A stretch of 64,000 nt of DNA. It comes from Acanthosoma haemorrhoidale (taxonomy: Eukaryota > Arthropoda > Insecta > Hemiptera > Acanthosomatidae). The notes beneath the pieces are model-generated. The model saw only the letters and a program-made list of their open reading frames with translations. It had not been told where the DNA came from and made no database searches. The number at the start of each line of letters is the position of its first letter. Position 1 is the stretch's first letter. The stretch lies in the NCBI GenBank assembly GCA_930367205.1, contig OV884015.1, positions 106,518,509 through 106,582,508 of the forward strand. Direction: 5' to 3'. Positions 42,764 to 54,752 of this stretch are shown here, one piece after another. Made by a program: the position numbers and the translations under genes.

Positions 42764-43327
42764 CTCAATAGAAATTAAATTAGTAATTTACAAAGTTATA
42801 CAATAGTAAATCTGGACATACGGAATAGAACTATGGGGGACAGCAAAAAAGTCAAACTTCAAGCGCATCCAATCCTTTCACTCAAAAGTCCTGAGAACAA
42901 TAATAAATACCCCTTATTACGTCAGCAACTAAACCCTTCATAACGATCTTAATATACCCTACATTCTTGAACTCATCCCTTCCTCAGTTCATGAAATTCC
43001 ATAGTAACCTATCCAACCACCCTAATCCCTAGCAGTCATTGCACTGCACCACTCATCCCTATAATCCTCCCCGGAGACAAAAAAGCAATGGCCTCGGGAC
43101 TTTAACTGCGTAATAGTTGGAGTCCTGGCAATGGCCAGCTTCTCCAATCATGTCCTGAGCGTATGTGGCTCTTGCGCTCTTGGTCAGTGAGGGAGGTAAC
43201 AACGATGTGAATTTGGGAGGTCTCTGGGCTGTTTGTAAATACTGTATGAATGAGCGAGTTAATGAAAATATTTATCACAATTACTTAATGCTCAATGAGG
43301 CAGATTGTAATTTTATCATAATAAAGT
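42764..43327 (+). pseudogene. Family A jockey-like retroposon (right part of split copy)
   Basis: Continues the family A sequence interrupted at 40880: TCTGGACATACGGAATAGA, the FKRIQSFHSKVLRTI region with frameshifts and stops, then the complete family 3' UTR ending ATAATAAAG near 43327. With 40789-40880 it forms one older copy carrying nested insertions. Confidence 0.75.
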
Positions 43328-44236
43328 TGTTGTTCATAAAAACTACTTTGAGATGTTCTTAACAATAAATAAAGGAATATGATTTAAATAAAGGTCGTTG
43401 GGATTCTTTTATTTATAATTTCATAAATTTAAATTAATATGTGCGTCATTACAGACTTCATTCACAGTCAAAAGCGATTTATCTTTGGATTTTAGACTAG
43501 GGATAATCAGCAAAATATTACTCGCATTATGTATGTATTAGAGATAAACCATCATACTGTCATTAACACAAAATTATCAATTGAGGGCAAATAAAATAAC
43601 AGATCCAATACAAGGATGACTAAGAGAAAATACGTCAAGTAAGAACGCGATTATTTTAATGTATTGTCCAGCCCATTAGGATTCTGAAATGTAGGATAGG
43701 CCAACTTTAGGGACATTGCCCACGCAAGCTATTGATTTTCTCACATGCTATACCTACCCTGATCACATCCACTCCTGGCTTACCCTTAGCTCATCCCTTA
43801 GACGGATAGAAACCCAATTGATCCGTAGTGCATTCTGGTCCACGAGCTATAATAAATACAACACGCTTCACGCCTAAAAATGCTAAATTGCGTTCCTATA
43901 TTTCTATATAATGTTCTTAGACAAAACATGGAAAAAACACGTGCTAATATATACGCGTCACCGGATTTACACTGTCAAACGTAATTTTTCTAAAGCTACA
44001 AGTATCTCCAAATATTTTTTATTTTATGATGATCTAGTGTTGAGGTTTAGCCTTCCCGGGCATTCCCAGGATTAAAATATAAAAAACAATTTTTAAATAT
44101 TAACAAATAAATAATAAGAAAATTTGGAGCAATCAATCCTAAGAATGAAACAACAATCGTCAAATTCACTACCTTATTCATCCATCATGGTATTGTGAGT
44201 GAATTGACTTTTCCGTTAAATTGAATTATTAAACAG
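43328..44236. other. AT-rich DNA, no gene seen
   Basis: No supported feature. Confidence 0.5.
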
Positions 44237-44556
44237 CTTAATTATTATAAAATTAGAATCTTCCTTATCGGGCAATAAGTAATTGTAATAAATGATCTCA
44301 TTCATACCATATTTAAAAAATTTCATTCATAAAGTATTTACAAACAGCTCAGAGACCTCGCGAATCGACATGGTTGTCAACTCCCTCGCATACGAGAGAG
44401 GACGTGGGTTCTTTGAAAGTCCTTCACGCTCCTCTGTCAGCCGCGTCACCGGATACGACCCATTGGAGGCTGACCAAGAGCGCGAGAGCCACATACGCTC
44501 AGGACATGATTTGAGAAACTGGCCATTGCCAGGACTCCCACGCATTTATAGCAGGT
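44237..44556 (-). repeat. Family A 3' UTR fragment
   Basis: Contains the family A 3' UTR blocks in reverse (GGGCAATAAGTAATTGTAATAA, TTTACAAACAGC, CCGCGTCACCGGATACGACC, CATTGCCAGGACTCCCA, CGCATTTATAGCAGGT). It stops before the coding part, so it is a short 5'-truncated copy. The frames over it are shadows. Confidence 0.75.
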
Positions 44557-44753
44557 CCGTTAAAATCAATGACAAGTTTAAAATGGTAAATGAATATTAC
44601 ATTTCACAAACCATTTAGGAACCTATGATGTATAAACAGCTTGAAATAGAAAGCGGGTTTTGTCCAGCTCATAGGAAAAGAAGATAAGGCGGGTAGACCT
44701 GTGGTAGACCCTGGCTGGCGGCCTAGTCGGTTGGCAGCTTAATTCGCTTTGGC

Positions 44754-45383
44754 CTGACTCCATAAGATCTTAGAAGGTGTGCCCCGACAAAGCACTATGT
44801 TCAGGAGAAGAGGAACAAAATAGGTTTATATGTAGTTTATGTGGTATTGGAATCCCCACGAATTAACACCTTCAGGATCCCAAAGGCGAGTGTAAACCGG
44901 AGAGAAGCAGACTGGATTGCCATGGGAGATGCTACTAGGTAAGTTTGTAGGGCCACGGCAACCGTCATCCACAAGGGAGAGGTCTCTTCCAAGAAAGTGC
45001 TAGTTTTAGTGAGACGAAGGCAGAGATTCCCACTAGGAAGGTGTGGGGTCTGACAACGCCGGACTAAAACATAGCGAGGCTAGGGGAGAGAGATGCAGAG
45101 GTATTTGAATAAGAAGGCCATGGTTTGAGTTGAGCAGCAAGCGCCAGTGCAGAGAGAGAGAGAGAAGTGTTCAAGGTGCCGGTTCGGTTCTTTCTGCCGT
45201 CCGCCCTAAGGCGCTGGGGTAATATAGGCAGGCCAGCCGTGGTGGGCATGGCTCCCCACCAGCGCCTGTTTCCACCACTAGTTTCTCCCCTCTCTCTGAC
45301 TGACGTCACAAGCTTTATTGTACATATATGGCAACATAGATATTTTCTGGGCCGAGAAGAGGGACACTTCTAATTATTCGTAA
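44754..45383 (-). repeat. LTR-like sequence, family S variant
   Basis: Close relative of 38290-39057, sharing CAGGATCCCAAAGGCGAGTG, GAGAGGTCTCTTCCAAG, CTGACAACGCCGGACTAAAAC and TATTTTCTGGGCCGAGAAG. It lacks the terminal 110 bp or so, including the GACCCGACA end. No internal region follows. Confidence 0.55.
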
Positions 45384-46092
45384 TTAAAAGGTAGCTATAA
45401 CGTGCCTATTTGTCATGGGAGACACAAAGCTGTTGAGCCATCCTTGCCTGTTTAATGTCAACACCTCAGATCAATATATAAAAATAAATGCCAAGAACTC
45501 ACTTCTCCTTAATATTGCCATTTTTGATTTAGTAAATTTTTAATATCAAGTTTCTAATTTCTCAACTAGTTAACAAATTAGTTTAACCAACTTTACCTCC
45601 CAAGTAATATTTAATGTGTGTAATTAGCATATTTGTTTTTCTATGGTTAATAAGTTTTTTTTCCGGATTAGGTTAAAAATCAGATTTCATGATATTTTAT
45701 CAGATATCAGAGATCATGATAATTGTAAATTGTAATAATAAATATTTCGTGTGGTTTTTTTTTATTCGATCCAGGCATTTAAGTTAAAATAGTGTAGACT
45801 TCGTTAAAATCTTAGAAATTTGAAACATACATTATTTGGAAGAATAGTATGTGTTTACGTTTTTATTGGGAATCATAAAACGTACCCTCCTATAGGAAGA
45901 TAGACTCAGCATTCATGAATTTGGCAATCGCGTCGTTTCTCTAGATCACAACCCTCGAGTATGTTAGTGTATTTTTAAATATATTTTTACCACCATTAAA
46001 GTGGTATGTTGAAACGTCTCTAAATCGTTTTTAAACCTTTTAGCCGTCTCTCATCAAACTTCAACCATTCCACTGTGTTTATCTCTGTAATA
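45384..46092. other. AT-rich DNA, no gene seen
   Basis: No supported feature. Confidence 0.5.
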
Positions 46093-46949
46093 AAGGGTGT
46101 CCCAGAATTAACGCAAGGTTTGATTTAAATAGAAAACACAGTTTTTAGTATTTTTGTTGTTATTTTTTTATTGAATTATAAAGTAAATAGGATAGGGTTA
46201 TTTATGGAATAACACATCGGGCAAATGGCTTCCACCAATTTGCTGGCACATACGCACTCTTTTGTCGAAATTTTCCATGACCATTTGGCATAAATGTGGT
46301 TGAATTTCGTTGATGCAGCGTTGAATTCCCTCTTTTAATGCACGGGTGGACGTGGGCTTGTTGACATACACCTTTGACTTCAAAAATCTAAAGGTGTTAA
46401 ATCTCACGATCTAGGGGACCAATTCTGATCGCCGAAACGAGAGAGTACAGGACCTGGAAATGTCTCATGCAGTATTTGAATTGTTTCATGGGCTGTATGG
46501 CATGCGGCACCATCTTGTTGAAACCACATATTGCCCACATCAATATCATCCAATTTCGGCACTGGAACTGTGTTATGGATTTTGAACAACACTCTCACGC
46601 ACTGCTTCGATATTGACATTTGAACGGCTTGTTTTCGGACGACCAGTGTGTTTAGTGTCTCCAACTGATCCAGTCTCCCTAAATATTTCAATTAATCTCT
46701 TCACAGTTGATGAAGTCAAATCACTATTCCGACCATATTTTGTATGAAATTTTTGAACTGCGGCCGCCAAACTTTCATTATTTTTGAGATAATGTTCAAC
46801 AATAAAGACACGTTGTTCTATCGTGTAACGCTCCATTTTTACTAACCCTAAACTGTCAACTGTCAAATACTTTTTTTTTTAGGGTTGCCAGCACTTTACT
46901 GCACAAATGGCGGCAAATTCAAATCATGCGTTAATTCTGGGACACCCTT
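46093..46949 (-). mobile_element. Tc1/mariner-type deletion derivative
   Basis: 857 bp bounded by perfect 23-bp terminal inverted repeats (AAGGGTGTCCCAGAATTAAC and three further matching bases) and by TA on each side, the mariner superfamily target duplication. It carries a transposase gene on the minus strand with a large internal deletion and a frameshift. Such copies can still be moved by enzyme from intact relatives if the ends are recognised. Confidence 0.88.
46198..46836 (-). pseudogene. Tc1/mariner transposase with internal deletion
   Basis: The N-terminal part (from ATG at 46834-46836) is a complete helix-turn-helix region of the kind found in arthropod mariner-like transposases: MERYTIEQRVFIVEHYLKN, KFHTKYGRNSDLTSSTVKRL, GSVGDTKHTGRPKTSRSN. 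It then jumps, at about 46567, to the second half of the DDE catalytic domain: MWFQQDGAACHTAHETIQ, LSRFGDQNWSPRS, then after a further stop and frameshift KSKVYVNKPTSTRALKEG. The part with the first catalytic aspartate is lost. It ends at 46198. Not functional. Confidence 0.85.
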
Positions 46950-47648
46950 TATATATTGATGAGTCGATTTGATGATTATTGACATGGGATATTTAGGTAA
47001 ATACAGTAGCCTATTTGCGCGTACTTGCTCGGAAGTAAAGCCCTTGGACCTAAAGTGCTAAGATAATTAATTTGCGGAGAGACTATGGGAGTAAGGGGTT
47101 GTCAGCAGAGGGTGCTATCTAAGCCATTAGCTGCTGATAAACAGAATTAGCAGCTGGCACTTGATAATTGCAAGCGCATCATCGCTAACTGACCGGCTAT
47201 GAATATCCTGTGATGGACCTCGTTATAACCCACCGTCCAACTTTATACACTCCGTCATCGCTTTATCAGCCATTTGTGGCTAGTTGGCTTCACATATACC
47301 GCTTTCTTGTCTCCTTATCACTCTCCCAGCTCGGCCTAATATCTGCTTCATGGATACGTAGCCACTTCACGTATTTTCACCAGCTTGTCCATAGAACACG
47401 TATCGACATGTATGTGTACCCACTGTAAAGTAGACCAAGATTCCAAGGGATGTTTTATCAAAACATAAAATATACCTAATATCTTTTCATTATTTTCTGT
47501 TCCCGTCTTTAATTTCATTTGAAAACTTAAGGATATCAAAAAATAAAAGACTTTTATCCTTTAAAGAGCAATAATTCTTTTGAATAGAGAACGTAAATAA
47601 TGACTTACATAAAGAGAATACTCTCACAAGCATATGCATGAATTTTTC
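46950..47648. other. No gene seen
   Basis: A GC-richer block lies at about 47080-47260. No coding support; the 72-codon frame at 47210-47428 has no motif. Confidence 0.45.
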
Positions 47649-47930
47649 TATTAGGATAAAATTACAATCTGCCTCATTGGGCAATAAGTGATTGTGATAA
47701 ATGTTTTCATTCATACAGTATTTACAAACAGCCAATGGTTGCTCCCAGATCAACAAGGTTGTCACCTCCTCGCATGCGAAAGAGGAAGCGGAGTCTTGGC
47801 TTCCCCCAGGCTCCTCCGTCAGCCGCGTCACCGGACACGAGCCAGCGGAGGCTGAACTGCGGAGAGCCACAGACGCTCAGGGTATGACTGGAGAAACTGG
47901 TCATTGCCAGGTCTCCCACAGGTCACGAGG
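47649..47930 (-). repeat. Family A 3' UTR fragment
   Basis: Family A 3' UTR in reverse, with GGGCAATAAGTGATTGTGATAA, CAGCCGCGTCACCGGACACG and GTCATTGCCAGGTCTCCCA. A short piece around the CGCATTTATAGCA block is missing. Frames here are shadows. Confidence 0.75.
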
Positions 47931-48069
47931 CTGCATACATGAATTTAATATTTCACTAATCAAAGTAAAATATGAGTAGACACCACGTTTTTTACCCACA
48001 TTCTGCGATCAGTCTTTGTGCTCTTAAAATTATAATATATGTCCGGCCAACCAGTTGTTTCCAAATTTA

Positions 48070-49377
48070 GAATTTATGTTTTTGTAAGTTATTTTCATTT
48101 CGTATCGTCTATTGAACCCTTTTACGTCTACCTAACGGAAGTAGCAATTGGCATTATGGTTTGTCTGTTCACGCCACACCATAGGAATGGAAAAACGAAA
48201 GAATTCTTCCTTATTTTTAGAGCACAAACGAGGATCTTCCTCATATCTTTTGCAACGTTTATGAGGAGCCAAGGTCTTGTCTTGAACTCCAATACTTTTA
48301 ACTTTAAATAATCAACATATACGTTTTTTCAAAAGGTCATAAATGTTTCGATGTTGTTATTGGGGTGCTTCCTGTGCTTCCGGCTGTCCTCGGGGGTAGC
48401 TGCCTCCTTGTTTTCGCTATTGTCCTAACTAGGGTCCACAATGTATATAGTCACTGTGTTTAATAGGATTAAAATAATAAAATGTTCACGAATTTCTTTA
48501 TAGGACTGTAAAGTAAACAAATCTTTGCAGAATTTAAAAATGACTCTTGTGGTTGGCACTATAAAACAAACAAAAAAATAGATTTGGTACTTTTCTTTAT
48601 TCATGATGTCTACATGAAATTTTGTGATATTATTGTAATTAGTAATTATCATTAACTCCGACAAAGAAGAAAAAAATAAAACAGGTTGAATTCTACTAAG
48701 CGAAATTGGTAACACCCCTTTAAGAATGAACAGTTTACAATAGTAGTCATTATTGGCTTAAAAAAAAGTTTTTGAACAGCTGTTAAATTTTATAATTTTT
48801 GGTGTGCTTTTTTTCAAGTACAGTTTTTTGTTTTTTTGCGAGGGGGTTGAAATGATGTTCCTGACGGCAACTTGTTTTTATAATTTTTTTTTTGAGTCTT
48901 AGCTTCAACAATTCAGCATAAAGGTCTTAAAGGCATAACTAGGTCACTGAGCTTGATCCAAAAAAAAGTTGGGGCCATCAAAATCAAAATTTGAGTCCGA
49001 TTCGTCCTCGGTGCGTACCATATATGCGTCCTCTGACTCAAATGTGATATCATCCTAACTTGAGGGTAGTCCAGGGTTATGAACATCTGAATTTAGGTTT
49101 GACTATGTCATTTTCATTTCGTTTTGTGCATTGAATCCTTTTACGTCTACCTAACGGAAGTAGCAATTGGCAGTTTCGTTGGTTCGTCTGTTCACACCAT
49201 AGGAATGGAAAAACGAAAGAATTCTTTCTCATTCTTAGAGCACAAACGGGGATCTTCCTCGTTTTTTTCACTACCTTTATGAGGAGCTAAGGCCTTGTCT
49301 TGAACTCTAAGACTTTTAACTTGAAATAATCAAAATATACTTTTTTTTTCAAAAGGTCATACATGTCTCGTTGTTAT
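48070..49377 (-). pseudogene. Relic of a widespread arthropod repeat protein, two partial copies
   Basis: Two diverged direct repeats, 48070-48360 and 49089-49377, are each readable on the minus strand as a HKxCKRxEEDPRLCSKN-like stretch followed by FFRFSIPMVWREQTNH and CYF. This resembles, from memory, the FGIPMVWREP...NH..DCYFC motif of an uncharacterised protein that recurs in many arthropod genomes. Between them, 49080-48840 reads as an acidic stretch (DDITFESEDAYM, EDESDSNFDFDGP) and then leucine-rich LSDLVM and AELLKLRLK fragments in the order I remember for that protein's C-terminus. Stops and frameshifts are frequent. Function unknown. Confidence 0.45.
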
Positions 49378-52194
49378 TTGTGTACTCACTACAAAAATCA
49401 AAAATTGTCAGGCGAACTAATACAAACTAATAGAGCCATGAATATGAAATAATGAAAAATTGTTCTTGAGTCTTCGTCACTTCCCCTCTTCACCACTCCT
49501 GACCACTCCCTCTATCCCAAACCAATAGTTTCCTATATAAAGTAGCTTCTCTAAGAGTCTCTCTAAGAAATAAAGAAGAAAGAAATCATTCTAAAATACA
49601 AGTTTTAGAGTCAGGAATACCTTACCAGATTTTAGGTTTAGCAAGAAATATCACACTAAATGACCACCAAAAAATGTTTTGCTAAAAAACTGGTATAATA
49701 GAATTTTTGAATATTTTTCTGTTTCCTAAAATTGATAAGGGAATTTTTTTTTTTTGGCAATTTAAAAAAAAATTCAAGTAATGGTGATTTGCTATAATTT
49801 TTGTTGTCGTTTATTAAGTAAATTAAACATTAGCAGGAACACTATGCCTCACACGTTTTATGTAGAGGGTGTTTCTGGCGTTAATTTAAAGTTAATGCTT
49901 TGTCTATAATGATGCATATAGTAATGTTTAGGATACTATTAATTTATTATTCACATTGATTTATTATCCAATACTTAGAACGAAAATTAATAAAGTTAGT
50001 CTAAACCTCACGAGCCATTCCAAAATGAAACATGTAGGGAAAAGACCTACGACCTTCCAACTTCTGCGACTATGGCCCCATCCTTCATTCCCGGACCAAC
50101 TCACACATTCAACAGCTTTTCTTTTTTCCAGTTTATCTCCCTTATAACAGTTTATTTTCACTGGAATCATATTTCTCCCTCGTAAAGTCTTTTTAGAAAT
50201 AAAGGTTTGTTTTTTTTCTTCCATGATTTATGTTTTACACCAATCTTGGAGCCTAGGAATTAATGACATCCTGCTATGTATGGTAATATCGACAGGCCGT
50301 GCTTGAAGCAAACATAACCATGTTATTTTTCCTTTCCTATTGATCAAGAGATTATGTCATAAAAGTGGATGTTTTCAAATAAGTGCCTGTTTGCACCAGG
50401 CCTATCTGAGAAATAGCCTTTTGTGTAATCCATAAAAATAAAAAGTTCTATTTAATTATCCTACGACATAAAAAATATTTTCGGCATAAAACAGTCAAAC
50501 ATTCTATTCAGTACGCTGCTAGAATAGATCCACTAAATATATTGACGATATAATCAGTAATAAGTTTTATAAGTTGGGTCATTAGAAGACTACAACTACG
50601 TGAATACTTAAAAACCACTATTGAATTTCACACGGTATTTCCATTCATTCAGTGCTTATATAAAACAATTATGCACATATTCACAAATGTAAATTAAATT
50701 ATTACCCAACTTGTTTGTCTTCCCGCAAATCAATGTGTTTATACAGCACTTTTGACAATTCACTGCCAATCTCAAGTGCTACAAGACACGTATAGCAAAT
50801 ATTTTCATAAATTAACAAACATGTGGTAGTAAATGACCCTTAAAAACTTGTAGAACTATTACAGTTAAATATTACCAAATACAATTAAACAGAAAATCAA
50901 TATTTAAAGCCATAAGGAAACAGAATCAGATAAACATTGGAAAAAGTCAACTTCATAATACACTTCATAAAATTGTACATAAATTTTTCATGAAACGATT
51001 GTGAAGGTAGTCATAAATTATTAATCGATAAGGCATATTAGAAAAAAAAAAATTACCACACACTAGCAACTCTCATAGTAAATATTCTATAATAAACAAT
51101 ATCCATAATATTAAAATCAATATACTAATATTATTATTATATATAATAACCATTATTATAGATAATAGAATATAATAAATATTCTATCCTAGCGAAGGGT
51201 ACTGGAACAGAGAATTAATCATCAAGTGCCCTTACAGTACTCAGCACCATAGGCCTAAGTAAGCACAGCCTGTTTTGAATACATCCCGTTATTAGGGCTT
51301 TAATTAAATAAATCCTATTATTACTCGCAAATATACACAGGTCCCATTAAAGGGAGTTGGTATGCAGCCTACAGTTGGAAGACAAGTTAACAAATTGAAA
51401 AACAATAGAGGAGTATCCGGAGTTGAACTATTTGTCGATAGGGGAGAGAGAGAGAGCAAGAGAGAGAGAGAGAGGCCGTTGTGTTTAAGTCATCGCGAAG
51501 CCCCCTTTAAGTTCTATTAAGCCACTCCACAGCCCTTAAGATTCTAAACTGATGGCTGAAGGGGTGAAGGGGGGGAGAGACAAACAATGGAGTCTGTGGC
51601 AACTCGGCTTCAACAACTCCGGGCCTTTCGAACTTGAAATTAACAGGAGCTTATCCTTGGAACGGCTGCCTGGTTGAAGGGGGGGGGGGTTGAACCGAAG
51701 CTTTTAAATTAAACGTAAACAGGATTTTCAGCCATTCGATTTAGATGGTGAAAGACTGATACAGGTTATAAAGGCGTCGACAATCCTACTGTTTAAAACC
51801 ACTCAAAAACATTTTGGATGTAGTTGAGATAAATAGTTAGTAAATACACTTTAGCTTCCTTGTAGCTTAGCCTGTTATCTACACACATTAACTTGTCTGT
51901 GGGGGGAGGAGAATATTCTACAATTATAGCATTAATCTTTAATTAACGTCAAGTCAATAGCAATGGCTGTTAGTGATATTTAAATCTGTTAATAGGAGCA
52001 AATTCGTCCAAGGAAGTTTAGAGTGTTTTCATGGAAATTTTCTTCCTTTATTCCTTGAGTAGTTTGATCCTGAGTCTAGTTTTCTATCAACCATTGCCGA
52101 ATACCACGGACTCAGCCGTGATGTGGTGAACTAAGATTGATACTTTATTGCACTCCTCGCAGGTTTTTTTATTCTTTTAAACATTTTTAAAATA
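49378..52194. other. Intergenic DNA, no gene; possible solo LTR and GC-richer block
   Basis: Around 49490-49620 a CTATATAAAGTAGC motif followed by AAGAAATAAAGAAG has the look of an LTR promoter and polyadenylation signal, but no ends or second copy were found. About 51410-51690 is GC-richer with GA- and G-runs and no frame. The rest is AT-rich and featureless. Confidence 0.4.
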
Positions 52195-52868
52195 AATTAT
52201 AAGCAATATTGGTAATTAATGGCTCCTTTTTCTCCATAACATATGCATTGTAAGGAGGGTAGAAAATACAAAACAATTATCTTTTTAAAGTTAAAAATTA
52301 CATAATCAAAAGATGGGACCAGGAGATGGAGCTCACTTTCGGTTTACAAATTGGGAAATAAATAAAAACTTACATACTACAACTTAAAGACTAAAGCATT
52401 CCTGCCTCGACTGCGTTCTGCCATCGAAGGGGGAACGGAGTGGGATTTATGGTACTAAATACCGGGTTTGTCATGTATTGCAACGAATTGAAGAATTGGA
52501 TGTGAATGAATTCATCCACCGTAGGCAGGTGAAAGACTTCGTGAAGCTTACTGTTGCTCCGCTGCTCGAATGAAGTATTTCTGACCACTTTCATCAGCCG
52601 TTTCGAAATTGTTGAAGTCGCCGTGGTGTCGTATACGTCAGATGACGAAAAAGCGGCGCACCATACAGCAGAGTAGGCCTGAGTATGCTCTTGTAGATCA
52701 TTGGCTCGAGGCGCAGTGCTATATTGGGGGAAGTCAATAAATGCGTAAGCCGGTAAGACTTCGTGCGAGTTTGCTTCAAGTTCCTCGCAAAATGGTAACT
52801 AAAACGAACGTGTCTGTCCATTTTAATGCTCAGATATGCTAGGTTGTTGGCTGCGTTCCTACTGTGTA
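52195..52868 (-). pseudogene. Non-LTR retrotransposon fragment, family B2
   Basis: Minus strand. Upstream frame 52821-52594: MDRHVRFSYHFARNLKQTRT, SYRLTHLLTSPNIALRL, YKSILRPTLLYGAPLFRHL. After a frameshift at about 52594 it continues VVRNTSFEQRSNSKLHEVFH, DEFIH and FFNSLQYMTNPVF to a stop at 52391. The RRHIK core is shortened. A diverged 3' UTR extends to about 52195. It starts abruptly near 52868. Confidence 0.72.
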
Positions 52869-53300
52869 AGTAGTTCGTGATAGATTTTTTCCTTTTTGGA
52901 ATTTTGGGAGAGGGAGATTGGATAGTACCCAGCAGTCATGATCGCAAGAACAGTCAAAGATACTACTACGCAGGTTGGTTTGTCGAGATTAAGGAGAAGG
53001 TACATCAAATATCCAAGAATGTCTTATCACTTGCGATTGCTTCATCACGACGATTCCATAATATGTTACTCAACCTCTGTTTATGTCCTTTATGGCTGTT
53101 TTTTGACCACCTTGTTCCAATAGTCAAAATTATTAATAATTAACAGCTGACGAAAAACAAGGGGACTCTCCTCTACTAACTGAGATGTTTACAGAATATC
53201 TTCACAATATGAATTTCCTGTGGCCAAACACTTGCAGAGTGTTTTACTGTTTTCTACACGATGGGCACGAAAGTAACATCAATAACATTAGTAACCTGTA
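52869..53300. other. No gene seen
   Basis: No supported feature. Confidence 0.45.
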
Positions 53301-53551
53301 AGCCGGTGACGCCGCTGACGGAGGAGCGTGGGGGACTCCCCAAGACTCCGCTTCCTCCTTCGTACGCGAGGGAGGTGACAACCATGGATTTGGGAGGTCT
53401 CTGAACTGTTAGTATTAACACTGTATGAATGAAATGAGTGAGAAATGAATGAGCGAGTGAATGAAAATTGTAAATATGGTATGAATGAAAACATTTATCA
53501 CAATTACTTATTGCCCAATGAGGCAGATTGTAATGTTATCATAATAAAGCT
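53301..53551 (+). repeat. Family A 3' UTR fragment
   Basis: Plus-strand family A 3' UTR from GCCGGTGACGCCGCTGACGG to CATAATAAAGCTG, including ACAATTACTTATTGCCCAAT and GAGGCAGATTGTAATG. Strongly 5'-truncated. Confidence 0.78.
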
Positions 53552-54139
53552 GATTATATATAGTAACATGTAACGGCATAACGTCAAAATGTATGATATT
53601 TTTATAAATCAGTATATGCTTTTGACATTTTCTGTTTTAATATAAATTTTGAAAATAGCACTACTAGATTTAACCGTATTTAACATGCTGATCACAGGTC
53701 ATCATTAAATAGGAACATATCCTAAATCTCGATGTAATTGTCTTCAACTAACAAACTTTGTTGAAAAATTGACAAAGTAGTCGGTGCCTTTTAAGCTTAA
53801 CCCAGATCTACTTCTGCAATCTTTTAAAATTTACTCAGAGTACCTTTATATTGTACTGAGTAACTTCATTAAAAACTCCTTGGATGGCAACGTATACATT
53901 TATTACGTTGAGTAAACATTTATCGGGATGTAATCGTTACCGTTGAATAAATAATACAGTTGGGAAAATATTAGGACATAAATCTCCGTGGCTCGTTTTC
54001 GCTCAGGTGAGTGCCACTATTCAACGTAGCATTACGCCCCTTAGCAAAGCACTGAGCATTTTATTGCTCAGCTAGTCAAGGTATAGCCATTCTGTATGCA
54101 TACAGCTAATATAATTTGAATGAGAGAAAGAATATAATA
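53552..54139. other. AT-rich DNA, no gene seen
   Basis: No supported feature. Confidence 0.5.
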
Positions 54140-54375
54140 TTATAGAAATAAAATTATAATTGGGCAATCAGTAATTATGATAAATGATCTCATTCATCCC
54201 ATATGTACAGTTCTTCATTCACTTATTCGTTAATACAACATATACAAATACTCCCTACCTCACGTTATTGTAATTTTATTTGGACAAGAAAGATGGATCG
54301 GAGACTGGCTGTAAGTCCTTACCAAGAACCCAGGGAACTGCCGCTTTACTCTTCAAAGATGATTATAGGGACGGG
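54140..54375 (-). repeat. Family A fragment, degraded
   Basis: Left part (54140-54262) has the terminal 3' UTR blocks (TGGGCAATCAGTAATTATGA, ATGATCTCATTCATCCCATA). After a replacement of about 70 bp, ACTGCCGCTTTACTCTTCAA and GATTATAGGGACG near 54340-54375 match the more upstream part of the 3' UTR. An old copy with an internal deletion or insertion. Confidence 0.6.
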
Positions 54376-54648
54376 CTTATAAGATAAACGACGTAAGGCG
54401 TATTGAGCTCCTTTTTAAAAATTCTATTGCTCACGTACCTAGTTACGTAACCAAAGAAATTATTATTACCTTTGTTCCTTGTTTTGAGGATATTAGTTTA
54501 TTTTAACAAATGAAAAAAAAAAGCTATTCATTTCTTAAATACAATACATAGAAATGCATGTCTTATCCACTCAATACTACACTTTTTTGCGGTATGAAAT
54601 TGTAAAAAAAAAAAATAAATAATAAAATAATAACGGAACATACATATT

Positions 54649-54752
54649 ACCGGTTTGACGACTGTGTTGTAGTGTCTTCGTATATAACAAGAAAAACCTG
54701 TCCACTAGAGCGAAAATAAGACACAACAACACAGTCGTTAAACCGGTAATAT
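54649..54752. repeat. Inverted repeat, about 34-bp arms
   Basis: ATTACCGGTTTGACGACTGTGTTGT at the left pairs with ACAACACAGTCGTTAAACCGGTAAT at the right, with further matches inward (AGTGTCTT against AAGACACA) and a loop of about 40 bp. Only a few mismatches. It lies directly upstream of the RTE-like relic. Confidence 0.75.
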
